Assembly: GCA_022615255.1 (NCBI GenBank)
Contig: JAKEHC010000161.1
Coordinates: 1-26,306, forward strand
Source of the DNA: Candidatus Dadabacteria bacterium
Lineage (GTDB): Bacteria > Desulfobacterota_D > UBA1144 > Nemesobacterales > CSP1-2
DNA length: 26,306 nucleotides
Direction: 5' to 3'
Numbering within the stretch: the first letter of the stretch is position 1; every line of letters begins with the position of its first letter. This document shows positions 1-7,352 of the stretch, in pieces. A model generated the notes under the pieces. It ran no database searches, had not been told where the DNA came from, and saw only the letters and a list, made by a program, of their open reading frames with translations. Position numbers and translations under genes: made by a program.

Positions 1-56
1 ACTTCCGGGTTCGGAATGGGACCGGGTGTTTCCTCTTCAGCATGGCCACCCAGATT
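1..56 (-). rRNA. rrf: 5S ribosomal RNA, 5' part only (cut by window edge)
   Basis: Read on the minus strand, the first 50 or so bases match the conserved 5' half of bacterial 5S rRNA: the GGTGGCCATG start of helix I/II, then GAGGAAACACCCGGTCCCAT, then TTCCGAACCCGGAAGT, which is the loop B/C region. The mature 5' end should be near 54-58. The 3' half lies outside the window to the left. No 23S gene lies upstream on this strand; a recombinase gene on the other strand begins at 143. This copy is therefore not the tail of a standard 16S-23S-5S operon. The exact 5' end is inferred. Confidence 0.9.
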
Positions 57-64
57 CTAGATTT

Positions 65-92
65 AATTTAAATGAGTATACAAAAATGTCAA
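65..92 (-). promoter_or_regulatory. Sigma70-type promoter for the stand-alone 5S rRNA
   Basis: On the minus strand a perfect -35 box TTGACA (87-92) is followed, 16 bases on, by a -10-like TAAATT (65-70). Initiation would fall near 57-59, exactly at the expected 5' end of the 5S rRNA. The fit of position supports the call; the -10 box is only a 4/6 match. Confidence 0.6.
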
Positions 93-142
93 GTAAGAAT
101 TTAAGTTGAATTACCTTTTTAAACATGCTTTAATCTATAATC

Positions 143-1009
143 ATGGAAAGACTGATAAATGAATTCATCGACAAACTCCCAAGGAGAGAAACAACCAAAG
201 AAACCTATCTCAAAGCCCTACGCGAATTCGCAAAATGGCTAAAAGGAGGACTTCCTGAAGCCCTTACTACCTATGATATTCAGCAATACAAGGAATCCTT
301 GGTTTCTAAGAACCTTTCACCGACCTCACTTTCAACCTACCTAACATCCGTGAGAAGACTCTATGAGTATCTTATCTCAATAGGCATAGTTACAGAAAAT
401 CCCGCAAAAAGGGTAAAAGGAAGCAGCAGGCCACATAGACATCTTAGGTCCTATCTTAAAATAGATGAAGTCAAAACCCTGCTCAATGCGATTGACCTAT
501 CGTCACCTGCAGGACTTAGAGACTCCGCAATGATAAATCTTATGGTGAGATGCGGACTTAGTGAGATTGAAATCGTAAGATCAAATGTAGGAGACGTAAA
601 GGTTAAGGGCGGAAACCAAGTAATCTTTGTTCAGGGAAAAAGTAAGGATAAAAAAAATGAATACGTAAAGCTGACGCAGGAGGTACAGGAAGTTATTGAG
701 AGGTACCTCGAGTCCAGAAGAACGAACAACAAAGATGAGCCACTTATATGGGGTGTAGGAAACAGGGCAAAAGGAGAGAGAATAACAACTCGTGCTATAA
801 GAGAGAGGGTGAATTATTACTTAAAGAATGCAGGAATTAAAAGAAAAGGCATAACTCCATATAGCTTGAGGCACACTGCAGCCCTTCTTGCCATAGAAAG
901 TGGTGCGGCAATTTCAGAAGTAAAAAAGATGCTTCGTCATAAAACTGTAGATTCAACTCTAGTTTATTTTGAGGAAGTAGAAGAACTGAAGAAAAAAGAT
1001 AATATATAG
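143..1009 (+). CDS. XerC/XerD-like tyrosine recombinase, probably lacking catalytic Arg I
   Basis: The 288-aa protein has the usual two-part layout. An N-terminal SAM-like core-binding domain covers about residues 1-90 and a C-terminal catalytic domain about 105-285. Visible catalytic-domain features are the beta-hairpin Lys region (GKSKDKKNEYVKL, 165-177), SLRHT (241-245, with R243 and H244), RH at 265-266 and the nucleophile Tyr275 in LVYFEEV. Two positions deviate. The Arg I motif, normally GLR followed by a helix with IE, reads CGLSEIEI, so residue 140 is Ser (codon AGT, 560-562). The His of HxLRH is Tyr240. The length and two-domain form resemble XerC/D and small integrases. No phage or transposon genes flank it. 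There is no clear ribosome binding site; the ATG at 143 is the first in frame. It may be a degenerate or structural recombinase, or an active one with a compensated site. Confidence 0.88.
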   Translation: MERLINEFIDKLPRRETTKETYLKALREFAKWLKGGLPEALTTYDIQQYKESLVSKNLSPTSLSTYLTSVRRLYEYLISIGIVTENPAKRVKGSSRPHRHLRSYLKIDEVKTLLNAIDLSSPAGLRDSAMINLMVRCGLSEIEIVRSNVGDVKVKGGNQVIFVQGKSKDKKNEYVKLTQEVQEVIERYLESRRTNNKDEPLIWGVGNRAKGERITTRAIRERVNYYLKNAGIKRKGITPYSLRHTAALLAIESGAAISEVKKMLRHKTVDSTLVYFEEVEELKKKDNI

Positions 1010-1038
1010 TCAAACATATAATGAATGGAAGATCTTAA

Positions 1039-2640
1039 TTACCGTTTTTCTATATAGCTTCTAATCGGGTGACCCCTGCCAGGATGTCTTAACTTCTTTA
1101 TTGCCTTTACTTCTATCTGTCTTATCCTTTCTCTGGTGACTTGAAACTCAGAACCTAATTCCTCAAGTGTGTGTTCTTTTTCCCCTCCTATTCCAAATCG
1201 GAGCCTAACTACCTTCTCCTCTCTGGCAGTAAGAACCGAGGAGAGAGCACCTTTTATCAGACGCTTTAGCTCCTTCATCTCAAGAACCTCAAGAGGGGAT
1301 GCTGTACCAGTATCCTCGATAAAGTCCATAAGCCTGCTATCTTCTTCATCACCAACAGGTGTTTCGAGTGATATTGGATCTTTGGCAATTTTTTGGATTC
1401 TTATTACCTTATCAATCGGCATCCCGATTTTTTCCGCTATCTCCTCCGGAAAAGGTTCACGTCCTAATTCTTGTACAAGAAGTCTTGAAGCACGAATCAA
1501 CCTATTTATCGTCTCTGTCATGTGAACTGGAATTCTAATCATTCTCGACTGATCAGCGAGAGACCTAGTTATGCCTTGCCTTATCCACCATGTTGCGTAT
1601 GTAGAAAACTTGTAACCCCTATGATACTCGAACTTCTCAACTGCACGCATAAGCCCCATATTACCCTCTTGAATCAAATCCAAAAATGGAAGACCACGGT
1701 TGATATACCGTCTTGCGATGCTTACAACAAGCCTTAGATTAGACTCAATCAGTTTTCTCCTAGCCCTATATGTTCTATCCTCTCCACGCTCTATTCTTTC
1801 CAGGACCTTTCTTAGTCTCGCTACATCTCCTCCCGCTTCCTTTACAATAACCTTAATCTTTCTCCTTAGACTCCCCTTTGTTTCTACCGCCGTTCCATCG
1901 TGCTTTTGAATTTCCCTATATTCTTTCTCGACTTCTTCTAGCCGAGTTATATAATTTCTAGTAATTGTGAGAATCCTATCAGTCTGATGTTTGTTTAGAT
2001 TTACTTCCTCCAAATTGGCGATAATATCTTCATTATTCTTCTTCATCCTTTCTCTTAAAGTTGCGCGCAGGCTAGCATTATAGAGTTTCTTCCTGATTCT
2101 GTCATTAACCCGGCACATTCTTTTAATCTTATCTATAGCGCGTTTTACTTTTAGAAGAATTTCTTCTTCACCTATTGCATCCGGTTCGTCATCAAATGTG
2201 TTTGTTACATCCCTTATGTTTAGCGTGCCTTTACTTAATTTATCACCGATATTTATTACTTCTCTAAGCATCAAGGAAGAGCTTAATATCGTCTTGGCTA
2301 TGATCTTTTTGCCATTTTCAATTTCTTTTGCGATTTGAATTTCTTCTTCCCTAGTAAGAAGAGAATGCCCGGCTATTTCATGGAGATAAAACCTTATTAA
2401 ATCGTAATCGCTTGCGATTTCCCTTTCAGCTCTGGTAAAAAAATCTATATGAGAAGATGAAAGCCCCTCACCTTCATCATCTCCATTTATTTCCTTGGGG
2501 GTTTGAGCCTCGACAAACTCACCCTTTTCCTCCTGAGAAACATCGGAATCCGCAAATAAGAGGTTTGTTAAACTACTTTCCCCATCAGCTTTGAGTTTAT
2601 GCTTAGACCTCTTCCTTTTATTCTTCATTCGCCTCCCCAT
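1039..2640 (-). CDS. rpoD: RNA polymerase primary sigma factor RpoD (sigma70)
   Basis: The 533-aa product directs core RNA polymerase to housekeeping promoters. A basic/acidic N-terminal stretch (1-75) replaces a full region 1.1. Region 1.2 lies at about 78-115 (FYLHEIAGHSLLTREEE). A non-conserved helical segment spans about 120-290. Region 2 runs about 293-365, including the DLIQEGNMGLM core-binding helix and the YKFSTYATWWIRQ -10-reading helix. Region 3 follows to about 440. Region 4 ends with the VTRERIRQIEVKA helix-turn-helix (501-513) and KLRHP. The start overlaps the end of dnaG by 23 bases, which suggests translational coupling. An internal ATG four codons downstream (2628) is an alternative start with a purine-rich stretch just ahead of it. 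It is the last gene of the rpsU-dnaG-rpoD set. Confidence 0.98.
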   Translation of the reverse strand: MGRRMKNKRKRSKHKLKADGESSLTNLLFADSDVSQEEKGEFVEAQTPKEINGDDEGEGLSSSHIDFFTRAEREIASDYDLIRFYLHEIAGHSLLTREEEIQIAKEIENGKKIIAKTILSSSLMLREVINIGDKLSKGTLNIRDVTNTFDDEPDAIGEEEILLKVKRAIDKIKRMCRVNDRIRKKLYNASLRATLRERMKKNNEDIIANLEEVNLNKHQTDRILTITRNYITRLEEVEKEYREIQKHDGTAVETKGSLRRKIKVIVKEAGGDVARLRKVLERIERGEDRTYRARRKLIESNLRLVVSIARRYINRGLPFLDLIQEGNMGLMRAVEKFEYHRGYKFSTYATWWIRQGITRSLADQSRMIRIPVHMTETINRLIRASRLLVQELGREPFPEEIAEKIGMPIDKVIRIQKIAKDPISLETPVGDEEDSRLMDFIEDTGTASPLEVLEMKELKRLIKGALSSVLTAREEKVVRLRFGIGGEKEHTLEELGSEFQVTRERIRQIEVKAIKKLRHPGRGHPIRSYIEKR

Positions 2641-4384
2641 GTATATTTTTTTCTTGTTTTATCAAATCCCTATATTCGCTAATTAGTTTCTGTTCCAAAA
2701 TATCATTTTTATTCCTCTTGGCTTGTTCAATCTCAAGTCTCATCAGGCTTAGTCTTTCCTCTATTGTCCTTAGCTTTAATTTCCTAATACAATCTCTAAG
2801 CAGCTTTCGCGCAGTCGTCTCATCGGGAATATCATCGGCTGAGAAAATAGACTCAGATATAATTTCCTGAGCAGAACCACTACTAAACCTAGAAAGAAAG
2901 GATGATACATCCTCAATACCATTTAAAACAATCTCCTCCACGATTTTTCTAATATCTCCATCCGGCATAAAAGCAATTAGGTTTTTGATCTTCAGATCAG
3001 AGGAAAACTTAGGAAACTTGAGCAGGATCCTAAGAAGAAGCTTTTCTTGGGGCTCTGGGTTCTTTTGAAGTTCAAGCCTTGTTTCTCTACCCGCCTTTTC
3101 CGAGCGACCGACGAGGGATAATAGTTCATTCTCTCTTATACCGAAATTTTCACCAACCTTTCTGATATAATGACTTCTTTCAATTGGGTTTTTAAGTTTT
3201 GAAACAACATCAACAACCATGCCGATTGCCTTATTCCTACTTATTTTTCTTTTCTGAAAATCTCTTTGAATAGTCTCGATATAAAAATCGATTAACAAAA
3301 CTGTGCCTTCCACTATTCTTAGAAATTCATCCCTCCCATGTTTTAAGATAAACGAAGCGGGGTCATCTCCAGAAGGAAGAATAGCAACTAGGGGCGACAA
3401 CCCCTCCTCGAGAAAAGCATCAAGAACCCTAAGAGACGCTTTTTCACCAGCCTCATCTCCATCGAAAATAACGATTGACCTATCCGTATAACGTTTGATA
3501 AGCATAACGTGGTCACGAGTGAGTGCAGTGCCCAAAGTTGCGACTACATTTTTTATTCCAGCAAAATAAAGAGAGAGAAGATCCATATAGCCTTCAACCA
3601 TTATAGCCTCTCCCTTTCGTCTAATGTAATCCCTTGCCTTATCTAATCCGTACAGGATCCGACTTTTATGGTAAATTGCAGATTCTGGCGAGTTTAAGTA
3701 CTTTGGCTCCTCCTGGGTCAATGTCCTACCTCCAAACCCCAGCACATTACCCTCCACATCTCTTATTGGAAACATTAAACGTTCACGAAATCTATCATAA
3801 TAACCATCCTTGTCTTTTTTCCTTATGATTAACCCGATTTCCTCTGTAATACGGTATGGAACCTTTTTGCTGGTTAGGAATTTAGAAAGCGTATCCCAAC
3901 CATATGGGGCGTATCCCAGTTGAAATTCTCTTGCCAAGTCTAACGTGAGGCCTCTCTTTCTCAGGTAATCTCTTGCAGCCCCGCCCTCTTCGCTTTCAAC
4001 AAGTGATTTATGATAAAAATTTGAGACGATTTTATTGAGCTTAAAGAGAATATCCTTTCTGGCTTGTCTATCTTTATCTTTGTATGTCTTCTCAAACTTT
4101 ATCCCAGCGCGTTCTGAAAGCTCTCTTACAGCTTCGGGAAACGTCAGGTTTTTATAACGCATAATGAATCCAAAAATATCTCCTCCCGCTCCACACCCAA
4201 AGCAATGAAATATTTCCTTTTCATCGTTTACATGAAAAGACGGTGTCTTTTCTTCATGAAATGGACAGAGCCCGACGTAGCTTCTCCCTGATCTCTTAAG
4301 GGATACATAAGTTTCAACGAGGTTTAAAATATTTAACCTCCCTTTTATCTCTTTGATAACGGTTTCAGAGACAAAATACCCCAT
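2618..4384 (-). CDS. dnaG: DNA primase DnaG
   Basis: The 588-aa product makes the RNA primers for replication. The N-terminal CHC2-type zinc ribbon uses C40, H43, C61 and C64 (CPFHEEKTPSF, then HCFGCGAGGD). The catalytic core with the TOPRIM fold follows, seen as MVEGYMDLL (the acidic EGYMD motif) and IVIFDGDEAG. The C-terminal third (about 430-588) is divergent and should be the helicase-binding domain. Length is close to the E. coli protein (581 aa). It sits between rpsU and rpoD and overlaps rpoD. A hairpin with a T-tract in the 135-bp rpsU-dnaG gap probably limits its transcription. No strong Shine-Dalgarno is visible before the ATG, in keeping with a low-abundance protein. Confidence 0.98.
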   Translation of the reverse strand: MGYFVSETVIKEIKGRLNILNLVETYVSLKRSGRSYVGLCPFHEEKTPSFHVNDEKEIFHCFGCGAGGDIFGFIMRYKNLTFPEAVRELSERAGIKFEKTYKDKDRQARKDILFKLNKIVSNFYHKSLVESEEGGAARDYLRKRGLTLDLAREFQLGYAPYGWDTLSKFLTSKKVPYRITEEIGLIIRKKDKDGYYDRFRERLMFPIRDVEGNVLGFGGRTLTQEEPKYLNSPESAIYHKSRILYGLDKARDYIRRKGEAIMVEGYMDLLSLYFAGIKNVVATLGTALTRDHVMLIKRYTDRSIVIFDGDEAGEKASLRVLDAFLEEGLSPLVAILPSGDDPASFILKHGRDEFLRIVEGTVLLIDFYIETIQRDFQKRKISRNKAIGMVVDVVSKLKNPIERSHYIRKVGENFGIRENELLSLVGRSEKAGRETRLELQKNPEPQEKLLLRILLKFPKFSSDLKIKNLIAFMPDGDIRKIVEEIVLNGIEDVSSFLSRFSSGSAQEIISESIFSADDIPDETTARKLLRDCIRKLKLRTIEERLSLMRLEIEQAKRNKNDILEQKLISEYRDLIKQEKNIHGEANEE

Positions 4385-4433
4385 AAAGAGTAAATTTCTT
4401 ATATGTTTTTATTGTCTGATTTAAGGAAGAAAG

Positions 4434-4461
4434 AAAAAAAGAAGCTAGGAGAATAAGCTTC
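4434..4461 (-). terminator. Terminator/attenuator-like hairpin between rpsU and dnaG
   Basis: On the minus strand GAAGCT (4456-4461) pairs with AGCTTC (4441-4446) across a 9-base loop, and seven Ts follow directly (4434-4440). The stem is only 6 bp, so termination may be partial. The position equals that of the well-known intercistronic terminator between rpsU and dnaG in enteric bacteria. A role in keeping primase levels below S21 is an inference. Confidence 0.55.
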
Positions 4462-4519
4462 AAAATGTTGTTCCGCCCTCCCGGGTCAAATAAACTTCAA
4501 AAGGTCTAACCCTGGTTTC

Positions 4520-4711
4520 TTAAACTCTCTTAATTCCTCTTACGATGCGTTTTTTCGCCGCAAATAATTTTTTCTTCTTTCTTTCACTAGGCTTTTCGTA
4601 ATGCTCTCTTTTTCTTACTTCTGATAGAACACCGCCTTTTTCAATCTGCTTTTTAAATCTCCTTAGTGCGCTATCAATGCTCTCATTACTTCCGACCACA
4701 ATTCCCGGCAT
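4520..4711 (-). CDS. rpsU: 30S ribosomal protein S21
   Basis: The 63-aa basic protein starts MPGIVVGSNESIDSALRRFK and continues with the S21 signature of an initial beta strand, then FKKQIEKGGVLSEVRKREHYEKPSERKK split over one long helix, and a Lys/Arg-rich tail. It belongs to the small ribosomal subunit near the anti-Shine-Dalgarno end of 16S rRNA. A strong GGAGGAG ribosome binding site lies 5 bases or so upstream of the ATG. It is first in the rpsU-dnaG-rpoD cluster. Confidence 0.97.
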   Translation of the reverse strand: MPGIVVGSNESIDSALRRFKKQIEKGGVLSEVRKREHYEKPSERKKKKLFAAKKRIVRGIKRV

Positions 4712-4747
4712 TCAATCTCCTCCCATAATTTAATTGAATTTTCATAC

Positions 4748-4776
4748 ACCCTAAAATATTAAAGCGAGCTTGTCAA
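4748..4776 (-). promoter_or_regulatory. Candidate promoter of the rpsU-dnaG-rpoD operon
   Basis: On the minus strand a perfect TTGACA (4771-4776) is followed after 17 bases by TAGGGT (4748-4753), a poor -10. The start would be about 30 bases before the rpsU ATG. The -35 and the context are good and the -10 is weak. Confidence 0.4.
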
Positions 4777-4803
4777 GTATGTGTAATAAGTCCAACATTA
4801 TGA

Positions 4804-4986
4804 TTATTCCATTTTCTCTTTTCTAGTAAAAACCCCCACCATTCTTCGCTTTTGCAAAATCTCCTCTTCCTCTTTTTCACCATGGGTCACAGGATTATCC
4901 TCGTTCTCGCCATCATCTTGACGGTGTTCTTCAAGCCTTCCCATCCATGAATCCCTTCTTTTTCTTATTTCATCAATAAGACCCAT
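4804..4986 (-). CDS. Small charged hypothetical protein
   Basis: This 60-aa ORF starts with ATG preceded by GAGGG at a workable spacing. The product is highly charged, with a run of Glu in the middle (EKEEEEILQKRR), no membrane segment and no signal peptide. I recognise no family. It lies alone between rpsU and the polysaccharide deacetylase gene, on the same strand. A plausible promoter sits just upstream (TTGATA at 5035-5040, 17-base spacer, TATTTT at 5012-5017). The ribosome binding site and promoter support it being real, but 60 codons could occur by chance. Confidence 0.45.
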   Translation of the reverse strand: MGLIDEIRKRRDSWMGRLEEHRQDDGENEDNPVTHGEKEEEEILQKRRMVGVFTRKEKME

Positions 4987-5011
4987 CTTTTAACCCTCTA
5001 ACTAAAGGTGA

Positions 5012-5040
5012 AAAATAAAATATAACATGCCACTTATCAA
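5012..5040 (-). promoter_or_regulatory. Candidate promoter ahead of the small charged ORF
   Basis: The minus strand shows TTGATA (5035-5040), a 17-base spacer and TATTTT (5012-5017). It lies in the gap after the deacetylase gene and 25-30 bases before the small ORF at 4986. Confidence 0.35.
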
Positions 5041-5076
5041 ATGTTTAGCCACATATTGAGGTCGGAATTCCTATGC

Positions 5077-6087
5077 TTAGTTCACAACTCGAGAAGCTGG
5101 TATTATTTCAATTTCTTGTTTTATCTCAGGTATGTCCTGAGAGAGCACTTTAACAGTATTGGAATATGGGTGGCAAATTCCTATGGCATAACCCTTTTCC
5201 TTAGAAATGCTTATTAGTTTTTCGAGCTGAGATCTGATGTAGCTAATCTCTTGCGAATCTTCGTCGAGAAAAAGGTCCCTTACAGCAGCTTTCATCCCCA
5301 GTTTCTTTGCGACCTGGTAGCCAATTGCTGCTCTAGATGTTTTACTGTCAATAAAGAATAGCCCCTTGCTTTTAATTCTTTGAAGAATTAGTTCCATAAG
5401 CTCATTGCTTTCCGTAAACTTTGATCCCATGTGATTATTTACACCCTTGATGTAGGGAATAGAGGCTAGATTCTTCTCAAGCTTATCAAGAATCTTATCT
5501 TTTGGAAGTCCCATAAAAAGTACATCCTCCCCCGCATCAACCGCCGCATAACCCGAAGAATCCGTAGGCTCCATCGGAAGATGAAGAATCACGTCAAGGC
5601 CATTATTACTTGCCGCCTCAGCCGCATATCGGGAATAAGGCAGATGTGGAAGAACAGCAAAGCTGAGTTGAGCAGGTATTTTTATAAGCTTGTCAATTGG
5701 TTCCCTATTCAAACCCAAGTCGTCTACAATAATAACCAGCTTAGGTTTTTGTTTTTCAAATATCATTTTATCAGGTTTTACAATAGCTGGTTTTTCCTCA
5801 GGTAGCTTTGCCAGTTTGACAGGCTTAGCGGGCTCTTTTTCTTTGCCCGCTTTCTTTTCGCTTTTATCTGGCTTTACACGGCTACTATTGGATCTCTTAG
5901 GAGTGGAAACGCTTTTTTTGGTATATGCTTCGCTATGTGTCTTTTTATTGATATATAATAACGCACCTACGGATAGTGCAACTAATATAGTAAATGCGAA
6001 TATTGCTATGTAAATATTTCTTCCGTCCTTCTTTTGTCTTTTACCCCCTGCCTTTCGCCGTCTAAAACCTATTCTTCTTTTCTCCAA
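5077..6087 (-). CDS. YibQ-type divergent polysaccharide deacetylase, membrane-anchored
   Basis: The 336-aa protein has a very basic N-terminus (1-24), one transmembrane anchor at about 25-46 (IYIAIFAFTILVALSVGALL) and a Lys/Pro-rich linker to about 112. The rest is a periplasmic divergent polysaccharide deacetylase (DUF610/YibQ) domain. Domain motifs are KLVIIVDDLG (D122, D123), LHLPMEP (168-174), NNHMGS (217-222), FFIDSKTS and GICHPY (303-308). The family has a NodB-like barrel and is thought to act on peptidoglycan or another surface polymer; its exact substrate is not settled. It lies 15 bp downstream of ctpA on the same strand, an arrangement often seen with envC-ctpA-yibQ. No envC is present here. 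The two are probably co-transcribed and concern cell-wall remodelling. Confidence 0.88.
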   Translation of the reverse strand: MEKRRIGFRRRKAGGKRQKKDGRNIYIAIFAFTILVALSVGALLYINKKTHSEAYTKKSVSTPKRSNSSRVKPDKSEKKAGKEKEPAKPVKLAKLPEEKPAIVKPDKMIFEKQKPKLVIIVDDLGLNREPIDKLIKIPAQLSFAVLPHLPYSRYAAEAASNNGLDVILHLPMEPTDSSGYAAVDAGEDVLFMGLPKDKILDKLEKNLASIPYIKGVNNHMGSKFTESNELMELILQRIKSKGLFFIDSKTSRAAIGYQVAKKLGMKAAVRDLFLDEDSQEISYIRSQLEKLISISKEKGYAIGICHPYSNTVKVLSQDIPEIKQEIEIIPASRVVN

Positions 6088-6102
6088 AGGGGAAATCCCT
6101 CC

Positions 6103-7248
6103 TTATCCACTTGGAGCTATCTTTCCTGTCCCAGAAGCCTTAAGCAGTTCTTTAGCCCTCTCAAGTTGTAAATCTTTACGATCGTCATCTTCAACAACTA
6201 CATCAGGAATTACGCCTACTTGATTAATTGACCTTCCACTAGGAGCATAGAACTTTGCCGTGGTGAGTTTAAGCCCAGAACCGTCTTCAAGCTTAATTAT
6301 ACTCTGTACGGAACCCTTACCAAACGTCTTTGTGCCTATTATCGTCGCCCTTTTCCTGTCCTGGAGTGCTTCTGCCACTACCTCAGATGCACTTGCGCTC
6401 CCTTTGTTTACAATGACCATAAGTGGATAATCGGTTGTATTATTTTTTTTAGTAGCGTAATACTCCGTGGATTGGTCTTCACCCCTTCCCTTTACACTAA
6501 CTATAAGACCCTCGTCGATAAACTCGTCAGCCACCTCAACAGCTTGAGTGAGTAAGCCGCCGGGATTATTTCTGAGATCAAGGATAAGCCCATTTAATTC
6601 TCCCCTATTTTCGGATTCGAGTCCTTTTATCGCTTTTACTAGTTCTTCTGATGTCTTTTCTTGAAACTGAGATAGCTTAATGTACCCGATCTTTCCATCA
6701 AGCAACTTGGAATTAACACTTTTTACATATATTATATCTCTGACTAGTAAGACCTCCCTTGGATTTTTATCGCTTTGACTTTGCACAGTTACTTTCACTG
6801 TACTACCTTTAGGACCTCGAAGACTCTTTACAGCTTCGTCAATCGACATATCACGAGTTGATTTTCCATCTATCGCAATTAGAAGGTCTCCCGGTTTAAT
6901 ACCGGCTTTTGCCGCAGGCGAACCCTCAATCGGCGTTATAACAGTAAGAGCATCATTTTCTAAAGTGACTTCAATTCCTACTCCTCCGAATTCCCCGGAA
7001 GTACCGATTTCAAGTTCTTTGTAACGTTCAGGAGTAAGGTAGGAAGAATAAGGGTCTAGTGTTTTTAGCATCCCTTCTATAGCGCTGACAGTGAGCTTCT
7101 CAGAATCAACATCATCCACATAATTTCTTTCAACCAAATCAAGTACCCTTGTAAAATTAGATAGCCCCTTGTAGGTAGCCTCCTCCCCCAGGGCACTCCC
7201 TGTAAAAATAAGAAAAAGCAATAAAGAAATTACACACCATCTTTTCAT
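6103..7248 (-). CDS. ctpA: C-terminal processing peptidase CtpA (S41 family, PDZ)
   Basis: The product is a periplasmic serine protease of family S41A. A signal peptide covers the first 25 residues or so (MKRWCVISLLLFLIFTGSAL then GEE). A PDZ domain follows, containing GEFGGVGIEV and GSPAAKAGIKPGDLLIAIDG. The protease core has the catalytic Ser in NKGSASASEVVAEAL and the catalytic Lys in GTKTFGKGSVQS. I prefer the ATG at 7248 (381 aa): GGAGGG lies seven bases before it and a signal peptide begins there. A GTG at 7263 in the same frame would place the Shine-Dalgarno inside the gene. It is upstream of, and probably co-transcribed with, the YibQ-type deacetylase. Confidence 0.95.
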   Translation of the reverse strand: MKRWCVISLLLFLIFTGSALGEEATYKGLSNFTRVLDLVERNYVDDVDSEKLTVSAIEGMLKTLDPYSSYLTPERYKELEIGTSGEFGGVGIEVTLENDALTVITPIEGSPAAKAGIKPGDLLIAIDGKSTRDMSIDEAVKSLRGPKGSTVKVTVQSQSDKNPREVLLVRDIIYVKSVNSKLLDGKIGYIKLSQFQEKTSEELVKAIKGLESENRGELNGLILDLRNNPGGLLTQAVEVADEFIDEGLIVSVKGRGEDQSTEYYATKKNNTTDYPLMVIVNKGSASASEVVAEALQDRKRATIIGTKTFGKGSVQSIIKLEDGSGLKLTTAKFYAPSGRSINQVGVIPDVVVEDDDRKDLQLERAKELLKASGTGKIAPSG

Positions 7249-7352
7249 TTTAAATCCCTCCACTTATAACCTCATTTGCACCCATAGTGATTTCTAATTG
7301 GGGTGATGTTAGATAGTCCGTATCTAGTATGTTGGCAACACTTCAACGTATA

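Noticed and set aside
143..1009. An integrated phage or transposon at the left edge
   Set aside because: Only a recombinase is present; there are no other mobile genes, no tRNA attachment site and no flanking direct repeats that I can see.
6721..7352. A separate promoter for ctpA (TTGCCA then TATCTA with a 17-base spacer in the gap before it)
   Set aside because: The -10 is only a 3/6 match and the gene may be transcribed with the transketolase genes upstream on the same strand.
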